Shown here: in pieces, positions 1 through 7,128 of the stretch
Layout of the letters: each line of letters starts with the position of its first letter
Numbering within the stretch: the first letter of the stretch is position 1
Assembly: GCA_030700025.1 (NCBI GenBank)
Contig: JAUYKI010000010.1
Location: 80,648 to 113,948 of the forward strand
DNA length: 33,301 nt
Origin: a bacterium
Lineage (GTDB): Bacteria > Patescibacteriota > Minisyncoccia > UBA6257 > 02-FULL-45-10c
Direction of reading: 5' to 3'
The notes under the pieces: model-generated
The model's input: only the letters and a program-made list of their open reading frames with translations
The model's database searches: none
Told to the model about the DNA's origin: nothing
Program-made: the position numbers and the translations under genes

Positions 1-19
1 GATATTTTTTCGCCAACAT
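1..19 (-). CDS. rnpA: RNase P protein component, N-terminal fragment (runs off window)
   Basis: On the minus strand an ATG at 19 opens a frame reading MLAKKY before the window ends. RnpA proteins of many bacteria begin in just this way (ML-x-KK-x-R-L). The ORF lies directly downstream of rpmH, the conserved rpmH-rnpA order at bacterial origins. RnpA is the protein subunit that helps RNase P RNA trim tRNA 5' leaders. Only six codons are visible, so the call rests mainly on synteny. The gap to rpmH carries an AATTAGAAATTAG repeat of the kind found elsewhere in the window. Confidence 0.5.
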
Positions 20-39
20 TAGGAATTAGAAATTAGATA

Positions 40-174
40 TTATACGGTCAATCGGTGCCTGCCCCTGGTTCGGCGCCGTTTTAAGACGCGCCGTCCGCCA
101 TATGTCCGAGATCGCTTCAAAAAACCGTGGGTTCGGGCTCTTTTTTTCTTTTTTGGACTATAAGTTTCCGACAT
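40..174 (-). CDS. rpmH: Ribosomal protein bL34
   Basis: A 44-residue, very basic ORF on the minus strand. It starts [19 protein letters not shown], continues with a [16 protein letters not shown] core and ends GRHRLTV. This is a full-length match to the bL34 pattern (TYQPxxxxRxxxHGFxxRMxTxxGRxVLxxRRxKGRxRLTV). bL34 is a small protein of the large ribosomal subunit. The start is the only ATG in the right place, 25 nt below a good -10 box. rpmH followed by rnpA and divergent from dnaA is the standard origin arrangement. Confidence 0.95.
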   Translation of the reverse strand: MSETYSPKKKKRARTHGFLKRSRTYGGRRVLKRRRTRGRHRLTV

Positions 175-198
175 AGATAGCTTTTATAAGATAGCATC

Positions 199-227
199 AG
201 TATAGCAGGGGCTGGCGGTTTTTACAA
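199..227 (-). promoter_or_regulatory. Sigma70-type promoter for rpmH-rnpA
   Basis: Read on the minus strand: TTGTAA (222-227), a 17-nt spacer, then TATACT (199-204). This puts transcription start about 20 nt before the rpmH ATG at 174. The hexamers match the consensus at 4/6 and 5/6, with ideal spacing. It should also drive rnpA. Confidence 0.7.
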
Positions 228-315
228 GCAGTTATTGGACCCGCTAGCGCGGTTGGAAGATATTGCCAAGATAGATTCTATACTTCATAATCTCTTAACA
301 GAGCCTTCAAAAAAG

Positions 316-324
316 TTTTCCACA
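316..324 (+). promoter_or_regulatory. DnaA-box-like 9-mer upstream of dnaA
   Basis: TTTTCCACA differs at one position from the DnaA box TTATCCACA. It lies in the 285-nt gap between divergent rpmH and dnaA, which otherwise holds only the two promoters. It could serve dnaA autoregulation or be part of a bipartite origin. It is one site only, so the evidence is modest. Confidence 0.45.
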
Positions 325-356
325 GGCAATCAACAGAATGTTAGTGATTTGCTCTT

Positions 357-384
357 TTGACTATTTCCCAAACAGGAATAAAAT
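357..384 (+). promoter_or_regulatory. Putative dnaA promoter
   Basis: TTGACT (357-362), a 16-nt spacer and TAAAAT (379-384) lie 75 nt before the dnaA ATG. Each hexamer is one mismatch from consensus. The DnaA-box-like site at 316-324 sits just upstream. The resulting leader is very AT-rich. Confidence 0.55.
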
Positions 385-459
385 TAAGCTTATGAATTTC
401 ATAAGTTGAAATTTATATATATTTTCAATTTAAAGTTTTTAATTTTTTATTTTTTATCT

Positions 460-1821
460 ATGGATCCTAATCAACTTTGGCAATCGGCATTAAGCGAAAT
501 TGAGTTACAGGTTTCAAAACCGAATTTTGTCACTTGGCTGAAAAATAGCCGCCTAATTGAGAGGCAGGACGGCGTAGCGTTAGTCAGTTTGCCAAATAAT
601 TTTGCTAAAGAGTGGGTAGAGAATAAATATAATAAAATAATTCTGGCGGCTATCCGCAATTTAGACGAAACAACTAAAAAAATCGAGTTTGTGGTAGAAA
701 GCCAGCAAAACTCACTTACTAAATTAAGGAGTCGGGCTCAAGTAAAAAAAGTTTTTTTAGATCAGCAATCTTTTTCGGAGTGGCGCGTTGATCCCCAAAC
801 TAATCTTAATCCGCGTTATTCTCTATCTTCTTTTGTAGTCGGGTCTTCTAACGAATTAGCTTACGCCGCCGCTCAAGGGGTTATTAAAGATGTTGGAAAA
901 AAATATAATCCGTTATTTATTTATGGCGGCGTTGGTTTGGGTAAAACCCACTTAATGCAAGGATTGGGGAATGAAATAAAAAATCTCTATGACAATAAAA
1001 TAAAAGTTAAGTATGTTTCTTCGGAAGCTTTTACTAGTGAAGTAGTAGCCGGAATGAGAAATAAAAGGATGGAGGATATTAAAGAAAAATATCGCTTAAT
1101 TGATGTTTTAATCATCGATGATATTCAATTTATTGAGGGGAAAGAAAAAACCGAAGAGGAATTCTTCCATACTTTTAATGCCCTTTACGAAAATAATAAA
1201 CAAATTATTATCTCATCCGACCGGCCGCCGCACTTCCTTCCGACGCTTCAAGAACGTTTGCGCTCCCGTTTCGAAGGTGGAATGATCAGTAAATTAGACC
1301 AGCCGGACTTTGAACTGCGGATGGCGGTTTTAAAAACCAAACTACAAGACAAAGAATCTTCGTTACCGGATAATATCATCAGTTTAATCGCTACTAAGGT
1401 TCAAAAAAACTTCCGTGAATTAGAAGGGGTATTAAATCGTATTTTATTCTATCAAAATACCAAAAACACCGATATTACCCTTAAATCCGCCGAGGAAATC
1501 ATTAATGAAGCCACCCAACAGCCTATCAAAAATATCAACCCAAATCAGGTAATTAAAGGTGTTGCTGACCATTTTGAAATCTCTATTGCCGATCTAATTA
1601 GCCCATCTCGAAAGAAAAACCTCGTAGAACCGCGACAAATTGCCATATATCTTTTAAGAGACATTTTAGACCTTTCTTATCCATCTATTGGAGAGAAGTT
1701 GGGGAATAGAGATCATACTACCGCTATCTATGCTTTCTCAAAACTTTCCAAAGAAATAATTAAAAATCAGGTTTTAAACCACCAAATATTAACTATTAAA
1801 GATAAAATATTAAAAGTATAA
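460..1821 (+). CDS. dnaA: Chromosomal replication initiator DnaA
   Basis: AAA+ protein that binds DnaA boxes, opens the origin and loads the helicase. It is 453 residues from the ATG at 460, the usual DnaA length. The start was chosen because MDPNQLWQ matches DnaA domain I, whereas the in-frame TTG at 406 would add a poorly conserved stretch of 18 residues. Domain I is about 1-80. A linker runs to about 112. The AAA+ core has Walker A GGVGLGKT (156-163) and Walker B VLIIDD (216-221). The C-terminal DNA-binding domain has the signature GNRDHTTAIYA near the end. There is no Shine-Dalgarno; the 5' leader is nearly all A/T. dnaN follows after 182 nt. Confidence 0.97.
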   Translation: MDPNQLWQSALSEIELQVSKPNFVTWLKNSRLIERQDGVALVSLPNNFAKEWVENKYNKIILAAIRNLDETTKKIEFVVESQQNSLTKLRSRAQVKKVFLDQQSFSEWRVDPQTNLNPRYSLSSFVVGSSNELAYAAAQGVIKDVGKKYNPLFIYGGVGLGKTHLMQGLGNEIKNLYDNKIKVKYVSSEAFTSEVVAGMRNKRMEDIKEKYRLIDVLIIDDIQFIEGKEKTEEEFFHTFNALYENNKQIIISSDRPPHFLPTLQERLRSRFEGGMISKLDQPDFELRMAVLKTKLQDKESSLPDNIISLIATKVQKNFRELEGVLNRILFYQNTKNTDITLKSAEEIINEATQQPIKNINPNQVIKGVADHFEISIADLISPSRKKNLVEPRQIAIYLLRDILDLSYPSIGEKLGNRDHTTAIYAFSKLSKEIIKNQVLNHQILTIKDKILKV

Positions 1822-2003
1822 CTTGTGTAAAACAGATTAATAAAATGTTCATAAAATAAAATTTACTTTTATGGCTGAAAATTATTATCAAGTTTTACAC
1901 AGTTATTCAACCCGCTATTAAAAAGAAATTAATTAAAAATCATAGGTAAAATCGGCTTTTCCCCAATTTAACACCCTCTATAACTACTACTATTTATAAA
2001 TAT
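1822..2003. other. Candidate replication origin (oriC), dnaA-dnaN gap
   Basis: AT-rich spacer with two DnaA-box-like 9-mers in opposite orientation: TTTTACACA on the plus strand (1893-1901) and its exact complement TGTGTAAAA (1824-1832). Each is one change from the box TTATACACA. Long A/T runs between and after them could be the unwinding element. The position between dnaA and dnaN is a very common place for oriC. No gene is visible here. The dnaN promoter must also lie here, but I cannot fix it (TACTAT at 1988-1993 is one option). Confidence 0.55.
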
Positions 2004-3110
2004 ATGAAATTAATTATATTACAGAGTAATTTAAAAAATGGTTTAGAAACTGTTGGCCGAGCAACGGCGGATAATAATAATCTTCCAATTCTGAAGAATA
2101 TTTTAATAAAAACCTACAATAATAAAATTAAACTTAGCGCCACGAATTTAGAATTAGCAGTTACTAATTTAATTTCAGGAAAAATTATTGAGGAAGGCGG
2201 TATCACTGTCCCTTTTTCGGTATTAAGCGGGATAGTTAATAATTGCGATAGCGATAAAATAAATTTAGAAGTAAAAAATAATGTTTTAAATTTTAAAACC
2301 GATAATTACGAAGCTAATATCCAAGGATTAGACGAAGAAGATTTTCCTATAATTCCTAAAATTGAAAATGATAAAAATTTTTTAAGTATTAATTTTGATA
2401 TTTTTAAAGAAGCACTTTTAAAAGTGCTTCCAGCAATCCAAATTTCGGATATCCGTCCAGAAATCAGCGGTTTATTATTTGATTTTCAATTAACAAATTT
2501 TAAATTAGTCGGGACTGACAGCTTCCGGTTAGCCGAGAAAACTATTTTAGAGAAAGATTTTAAAACAAATTTCCCAAGAGGATTTAAGTCTATTATTCCT
2601 TTAAAAACTATTCAAGAAGTAGTCCGGGTAGTTAATAAAGAAGATTTAAATATTTATATTGATCCTAATCAAATTCTATTTAAAAACGACGAATTAGAAA
2701 TTATTTCCCGCCTAATTGACGGATATTATCCCGATTATGAAGCGATTATTCCAAAAGAACTGGATTCAGAATGTTCCTTAAACCGGGAATTATTTTCCAA
2801 CGCGGTAAAATTAGTCAGTAATTTCACCGGAAAGGTAAATGATATTAAAATCCGGACTAAAGAAGGAAAAAAAACAGTAGAGATTTATTCCGCTAATCAG
2901 TATTTTGGAGAAAATAATTATTTAATCCCAACAAAAATTAAAGGAGATGATTTTGAAATTTCTTACAATTGGAGATATTTACTGGAAGGTTTAAAGAATT
3001 TCAATTCTGAAGAATTAATTTTTTCTGTTAATGGAGACGCGAAACCAACACTGATCAAATCCGCGGGCGACTCCTCCTATTTTTATCTTTTAATGCCGAT
3101 TAAAAGTTAG
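2004..3110 (+). CDS. dnaN: DNA polymerase III beta sliding clamp
   Basis: 368 residues, the normal length for the beta clamp, which tethers DNA polymerase III to the template. It starts MKLIILQSNLKNGLETVGRA and has the family landmarks NLPILKNILI near residue 30, GTDSFRLAEK in the central domain, LISRLIDGYYPDYEAIIP-type sequence before domain 3, and the C-terminal LMPIKS, close to the canonical (M)P(M)(R/K). The start ATG follows TATAAATAT with no Shine-Dalgarno. The stop codon abuts a TCTAGA-type repeat block. Codon use is strongly A/T-biased, like dnaA. Confidence 0.97.
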   Translation: MKLIILQSNLKNGLETVGRATADNNNLPILKNILIKTYNNKIKLSATNLELAVTNLISGKIIEEGGITVPFSVLSGIVNNCDSDKINLEVKNNVLNFKTDNYEANIQGLDEEDFPIIPKIENDKNFLSINFDIFKEALLKVLPAIQISDIRPEISGLLFDFQLTNFKLVGTDSFRLAEKTILEKDFKTNFPRGFKSIIPLKTIQEVVRVVNKEDLNIYIDPNQILFKNDELEIISRLIDGYYPDYEAIIPKELDSECSLNRELFSNAVKLVSNFTGKVNDIKIRTKEGKKTVEIYSANQYFGENNYLIPTKIKGDDFEISYNWRYLLEGLKNFNSEELIFSVNGDAKPTLIKSAGDSSYFYLLMPIKS

Positions 3111-3181
3111 TATTTAGTATCTAGAAACTAGAATCTAGAAAAATTAAATCAAAAATTCTAGATATTAGATTCTAAATTCTA
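3111..3181. repeat. TCTAGA-type AT-rich repeat block
   Basis: Alternating TATCTAGAAACTAGAATCTAG and TTCTAGATATTAGATTCTAAATT units form inverted copies between the convergent dnaN and PBP genes. The left edge follows the dnaN stop; the right edge supplies the TAG stop of the PBP gene. The same family occurs at 13580, 15627, 19846 and 20228. The inverted copies could also act as a bidirectional terminator. Confidence 0.7.
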
Positions 3182-5686
3182 TTTATAAAGAATAATTTCT
3201 TTTTCATTTTGGTTTCCGGAAGAATCAGTGATTTTTATTTTTACGGAATTTTGAAGAGCAATATCTTGAGGAGTAAAACTATATTGGTAGTTGAAAGATT
3301 TTCCTAAATCCCCCGAACGTTTATCAACTAACAGGCCGTTAAAGGAAAGCTCCACGATTTTAATATTGATTTGAGAAATGATTTGCGCCTGGATAGAGAT
3401 GGTTTTAGTTTTAATGAAATCCCCGTTTTTATAAGAAAGGAAAGTAATTCCCGGAGGAATTTCGGAGTCAATTGATTCTTCCACGGCATTTGGAGGAAGC
3501 GGTTGATTATAGATATTGAAAAAATTAGAGATATGATTTACGGCCCAATTTAATATTGGCTCTTCCCAATTTTTGAATTGAGAATCTCTTTCCGGATTTT
3601 CCGGGGCGGGACCGTTCGGATTTGTTTTATCCACGTAATAAAGAATAGTGTGGATTTGCGGATAATACTTATCGCCAGCGCGGTATTTAGCAACACTCTC
3701 TCCCCGAAGCATAGCCTTCTTGTTAAAAGCCATATCTGGCTTTGGGAAAGTCGTTAATGAGCGGTCTTTTAAAGCTTCTTTCCAAAAGGCGTTCCAAATC
3801 GGCACGGCTGCTAAAATACTGCTGCCGTGCTTTTCCATCGGCTGGTTATTGTTATTTCCCGCCCAAACGCCGACCACTAAATCCGGCGTATAGCCCATTG
3901 CCCAGGCGTCGCGGTAATCATTGGTAGTTCCGGTTTTTAAAGCCACTTCATGTCCGGGAAAGACCGTTAAGCCGAAACTGCTTTGGAAAAGCGGTGAACG
4001 GGCTTGAGTATCGGTTAAAATATCGTTAATGAGCCGGACTGACTGCGCGTCTATCACTGAAGCTACGCTATCCCGGAACTCTTCTAATATCTCGTTTTTA
4101 TTGTCGGTGATTTTCAATATCATGGTTTGTTGGTGTTTATTGCCGTCTTGGGCAAAAACCGAATACGCGCCAACTAAGTCCCAAAGAGTAATTTCCCCGC
4201 CGCCTAAGACCAAAGAAAGGCCATAACGGCCCCTTTCCGTTAAAGTAGTGATTCCAAAATCTTTAGCAGTTTTTAAAGTATTGTCTAATCCCGCTAAATA
4301 TAGGACTTTTACAGCCGGAATATTGATGGATTGCGCTAAGGCATTTCGTAAAGTTACCGGGCCGTGAAAATCATTATCAAAATTTTGGGGATGAAAGCAC
4401 TCTTTATTTTCATTTTTAAAATCAACAGTCGCCGGGCATTTCGGATTGCTGGCCGCGAACTCAGTCGGCAAGTCAAAAACTACCGTGCTGGGAGAATAAC
4501 CATTTTTAAACGCGGTGGCATAAGCAAAAGGTTTCATAGCTGATCCTGGCTGGCGCAAGCCTTGGACTACTACGTTAAAATTACCTTCAAAACGGCAATC
4601 TTTTCCGGGCATGCAATTCTCCGGTTCGGGTTCGCCAAAATAATCTTTAGAGCCAACCATAGCGACAATTTGGCCGGTGTTGGCGTCTTGAGCCATTAGA
4701 GCGGCGTTGTTGCCTTTATAAAGCTCGGTGTTCCGGGCCGCTCCTTCATTGACGGCTTTTTCCGCCGCTTGCTGTAAGTTCCAGTCCAGAGTAGTTATGA
4801 CGCTCATTCCGGAAGATTGCACGAATTCCTCGCCGTATTTCTTGTTTAAATAATCTTGAACGGTCAAAACAAAATGAGGAGCTTTGATCCCGGTGACTTG
4901 AGGAGTGAAAGTAAATTCAATTTTTTGCGCTTGTTCTTTTTCCCGCGCGGTTATAAAACCAAGCGATTCCATCCGATCCAAGACCTGGTTTTTTCTTTTA
5001 TACAATTCATCAACGTGTTTTCCCCAGGGCGAGTAATAACTTGTTCCTCTGGGCAGGCTGGCCAACAAGGCGGCCTCCGCCAGAGTCAGTTCCTTAGCCG
5101 ATTTTCCAAAAAATGTTTGAGTAGCGGCTTCAATACCGTAAGCATTTCCTCCGTAAGGAATTTGATTGAGATAAAGGCCGAGTATTTCATCTTTGGTATA
5201 TTGTTTTTCGAGTTCAATAGCTAAAAATAATTCTTTAACTTTTCTTATCAAATCTTTAATAAATATTTTTTCTGAAGATAAAAAGGCATTTCGCGCTAAT
5301 TGCTGGGTGATGGTTGACCCTCCTTGGCCGAGATATCCTTCGCGGAGCCGGAGATTAACCAGTACCGCCCGCGCTATTGCCCTCCAGTCAAAGGCCGGAT
5401 TTTTGTAAAAATTACTGTCTTCGATGGCAATCGTAGCTTGTTTTATATATCCAGGTATTTCTTCAAATGGGATAACGGTTCTTTTTTCTTCTCCATGGAT
5501 TTCATATAAAAGGACTTCTCCGGTCCGATCGTAAATTTTCGTGGATTGTCCGACTTTGCGGTTTTCAAACTCTTCCGGATTAGGCAGGCCGTTAACTATC
5601 AATGCAAAAGCGACCAGCCCAAAGGCGATTACTCCCAGCAGAGAAACGCTTATAATAAGAGAAAGTTTAGTGAATTTTTTCCGCAT
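3179..5686 (-). CDS. Class A penicillin-binding protein (PBP1A-type transglycosylase/transpeptidase)
   Basis: 835-residue bifunctional peptidoglycan synthase: it polymerises glycan strands from lipid II and cross-links the peptides. One N-terminal membrane anchor (about 9-33) precedes the GT51 transglycosylase domain, with catalytic Glu in IAIEDSNFY (E89) and the GGSTITQQ motif (122-129). The transpeptidase has all three motifs: SAMK (382-385), SIN (453-455) and KTGT (584-587). The last ~90 residues look like an Ig-type or BiPBP-C-type beta domain. There is no Shine-Dalgarno; a TATAAT box lies 6 nt before the ATG, so the message may be leaderless. It is convergent with dnaN. The wall genes murB and a Mur ligase lie elsewhere in the window. 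Confidence 0.95.
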   Translation of the reverse strand: MRKKFTKLSLIISVSLLGVIAFGLVAFALIVNGLPNPEEFENRKVGQSTKIYDRTGEVLLYEIHGEEKRTVIPFEEIPGYIKQATIAIEDSNFYKNPAFDWRAIARAVLVNLRLREGYLGQGGSTITQQLARNAFLSSEKIFIKDLIRKVKELFLAIELEKQYTKDEILGLYLNQIPYGGNAYGIEAATQTFFGKSAKELTLAEAALLASLPRGTSYYSPWGKHVDELYKRKNQVLDRMESLGFITAREKEQAQKIEFTFTPQVTGIKAPHFVLTVQDYLNKKYGEEFVQSSGMSVITTLDWNLQQAAEKAVNEGAARNTELYKGNNAALMAQDANTGQIVAMVGSKDYFGEPEPENCMPGKDCRFEGNFNVVVQGLRQPGSAMKPFAYATAFKNGYSPSTVVFDLPTEFAASNPKCPATVDFKNENKECFHPQNFDNDFHGPVTLRNALAQSINIPAVKVLYLAGLDNTLKTAKDFGITTLTERGRYGLSLVLGGGEITLWDLVGAYSVFAQDGNKHQQTMILKITDNKNEILEEFRDSVASVIDAQSVRLINDILTDTQARSPLFQSSFGLTVFPGHEVALKTGTTNDYRDAWAMGYTPDLVVGVWAGNNNNQPMEKHGSSILAAVPIWNAFWKEALKDRSLTTFPKPDMAFNKKAMLRGESVAKYRAGDKYYPQIHTILYYVDKTNPNGPAPENPERDSQFKNWEEPILNWAVNHISNFFNIYNQPLPPNAVEESIDSEIPPGITFLSYKNGDFIKTKTISIQAQIISQINIKIVELSFNGLLVDKRSGDLGKSFNYQYSFTPQDIALQNSVKIKITDSSGNQNEKEIILYK

Positions 5687-5692
5687 AGATTT

Positions 5693-5698
5693 ATTATA
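5693..5698 (-). promoter_or_regulatory. -10 box of the PBP gene, leaderless arrangement
   Basis: A perfect TATAAT on the minus strand ends 6 nt before the PBP start codon (5686). Transcription would then start at or next to the ATG. No convincing -35 is seen 17 nt upstream; a second TATAAT lies further up. Confidence 0.45.
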
Positions 5699-5732
5699 GA
5701 CCCCTAACCTATATTATATCCGATTTAAAAAC

Positions 5733-5756
5733 AACCCCCCGCATAAGTGGGGGGTT
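5733..5756 (-). terminator. Rho-independent terminator, possibly bidirectional
   Basis: Stem AACCCCCC / GGGGGGTT (8 bp) with loop GCATAAGT. On the minus strand it lies 7 nt after the stop of the small acidic gene and is followed by GTTTTTAAA. On the plus strand it is followed by AAGTTTTTT. It most likely ends the yebC-ruvC-small-protein transcript. Confidence 0.8.
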
Positions 5757-5763
5757 AAGTTTT

Positions 5764-5928
5764 TTAATATTCTTCGTCGCTGGACTCGTCACCGGAATCG
5801 CCATCTTTTGGCTCTTCTTCGTCCAGTAAGCCGTCTTCTGTTTCTCCGAGCTCTGATTCGGTTTCTTCCGCAAACTTAGAAACGCCTTCGTCTAGCCCGT
5901 CTTTTGGTTGAAACTTCTTTTTGGCCAT
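5764..5928 (-). CDS. Small highly acidic protein, function unknown
   Basis: 54-residue ORF. A basic start (MAKKKFQPKDG) is followed by a tail made mainly of Asp and Glu, ending SDEEY. It is too small for usual ORF cut-offs, but a strong terminator sits directly after its stop and it follows yebC-ruvC on the same strand, so it is probably real. It has no signal peptide or membrane segment. The basic-head, acidic-tail make-up fits a ribosome-, RNA- or nucleoid-associated peptide or a chaperone-like tail, but that is a guess. I do not recognise the family. The 109-nt gap to ruvC is AT-rich, with TAGAATTAG repeats. Confidence 0.65.
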   Translation of the reverse strand: MAKKKFQPKDGLDEGVSKFAEETESELGETEDGLLDEEEPKDGDSGDESSDEEY

Positions 5929-6037
5929 TAATTCTAAGAACTAATTCTAATAATATTTAGACAAGTTCTACTTTGGGCGACCTTTTAAATTACAATAATA
6001 AAGGAAGTATATATTAGACTCTAAACCTGTCAATCCC

Positions 6038-6514
6038 CTAATTTTCTATAGTTTTACCGGCTCCGGCAATAGCTATCGCTAGGGCATCCGTCAGGTCGTC
6101 GTAACCCTTAAGCCGGTCATCTTTAATTTTTAAGATCAGTTTTACCATCTTAGCAACGGCTTTTTTATCCGCAAAGCCATAACCGGTTACCGCTAGCTTA
6201 ATTTCTGACGGACCCAGTTCTTTAATCGGAGTTTTATATCGGGAAATTTCCGCGATCAAAGCTCCACGGGTTTGGGCCACGGCAATACCCGTTTTAACGT
6301 TTTTAGAAAAATAAATCTTTTCAATACTGACTATTGCTGGACGATATTTTTTCATTAAAGACGAAAGCCTTTGGACATTTTCCAGTAATTGGTCATTGGG
6401 ACTTTTAAGGTCGGTGCCGATAATGCCGCAGTCAATTAAGGACAAGCCCTTAGCTGTTTCAATAACCCCATAACCGATTCTAGTACTGCCCGGATCAATG
6501 CCTAATATAATCAT
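6038..6514 (-). CDS. ruvC: Holliday junction endonuclease RuvC
   Basis: 158 residues, about the usual length. It resolves Holliday junctions with RuvAB. The RNase H-fold catalytic acids are all in place: D7 in GIDPGSTRIGYG, E65 in VSIEKIYF, and D140/D143 in GYDDLTDALAIA. No Shine-Dalgarno is seen, and the start codon follows the yebC stop after 20 nt, so it is probably co-transcribed with yebC. ruvA (23747) and ruvB (11803) are at separate loci, unlike the compact ruvCAB cluster of many bacteria. Confidence 0.96.
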   Translation of the reverse strand: MIILGIDPGSTRIGYGVIETAKGLSLIDCGIIGTDLKSPNDQLLENVQRLSSLMKKYRPAIVSIEKIYFSKNVKTGIAVAQTRGALIAEISRYKTPIKELGPSEIKLAVTGYGFADKKAVAKMVKLILKIKDDRLKGYDDLTDALAIAIAGAGKTIEN

Positions 6515-6534
6515 AGATAACTTTTAACTATTAA

Positions 6535-7062
6535 CTAATGACCAATGTTTGTATAAACGCTTTGAACGTCGTCTAGATTTTCTAACGCGGAAATAAGGTT
6601 TTGGATTTTTTCTTTAGCATTATCGGAAACGCTTTGGGGGAATTTCCCCTGCCAGCCGGAATCTTTTTTTTCAAAAGCCCAGAGCACGCTGCCGGGACTG
6701 GCAAATTTCGCTCCTTGTTCATTTAAAACGCCCTTGATTTCGTTAATGGTCCGATTGGTGTTGTCAGAAACAGCTTCAATGATAAGGGCGGAACCTTCCG
6801 GACCGTAGGCCTCTACAACAATATCTTCCAGGTTTTTTTCTTCCGAAGCTTTGCTGATGGCTCGTTCAATATTTTCCAGAGGAACCTTGTTTTCTTTGGC
6901 GGTTTCCACGGCGGTTCGCAGGCGCGGATTAAATTGGGGATTGGGTTCGGTTTTGGCCGCGATAGAAATAGCCCGCAGAAGTTTGGAAAAAATTTGCCCG
7001 CGTTTTTGGTCGTTAGCCCCTTTTTTGTGCTGGATTTGTTTCCAATGCGAGTGTCCGGACAT
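6535..7062 (-). CDS. yebC: YebC/PmpR-type protein (TACO1 family), short form
   Basis: The start MSGHSHWKQIQHKKGANDQKR is the hallmark of YebC, and an AAAGGAG Shine-Dalgarno lies 4 nt before this ATG, so I chose 7062 over the upstream ATGs. Family members have been reported as DNA-binding regulators and, more recently, as ribosome-associated factors that relieve stalling on proline-rich stretches. This protein has 175 residues against about 240 usually. Domains 1 and 2 are present (GPEGSALIIEAVSDNTNRT), but between GSVLWAFEKK and the final ENLDDVQSVYTN only about 28 residues remain, so most of one lobe is missing. It is followed by ruvC, a common pairing. Confidence 0.9.
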   Translation of the reverse strand: MSGHSHWKQIQHKKGANDQKRGQIFSKLLRAISIAAKTEPNPQFNPRLRTAVETAKENKVPLENIERAISKASEEKNLEDIVVEAYGPEGSALIIEAVSDNTNRTINEIKGVLNEQGAKFASPGSVLWAFEKKDSGWQGKFPQSVSDNAKEKIQNLISALENLDDVQSVYTNIGH

Positions 7063-7100
7063 TACTCCTTTATTATAATTCATAAACATCAAGTAAAGAA

Positions 7101-7123
7101 AAACCCCGTCATAGACGGGGTTT
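7101..7123 (-). terminator. Terminator of the S55-type peptidase gene
   Basis: Stem AAACCCCGTC / GACGGGGTTT (10 bp) with loop ATA, 5 nt after the stop at 7129. On the minus strand it is followed by TTCTTTACTT. It separates the peptidase gene from yebC. Confidence 0.85.
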
Positions 7124-7128
7124 AATTA

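Noticed and set aside
406-459. TTG start that extends dnaA by 18 residues
   Set aside because: The extension is low-complexity (KFIYIFNLKFLIFYFL) and the conserved domain I begins right at the ATG at 460.
4856-5224. 122-aa plus-strand ORF inside the PBP gene
   Set aside because: Antisense to conserved transglycosylase/transpeptidase sequence; composition is that of a shadow frame.
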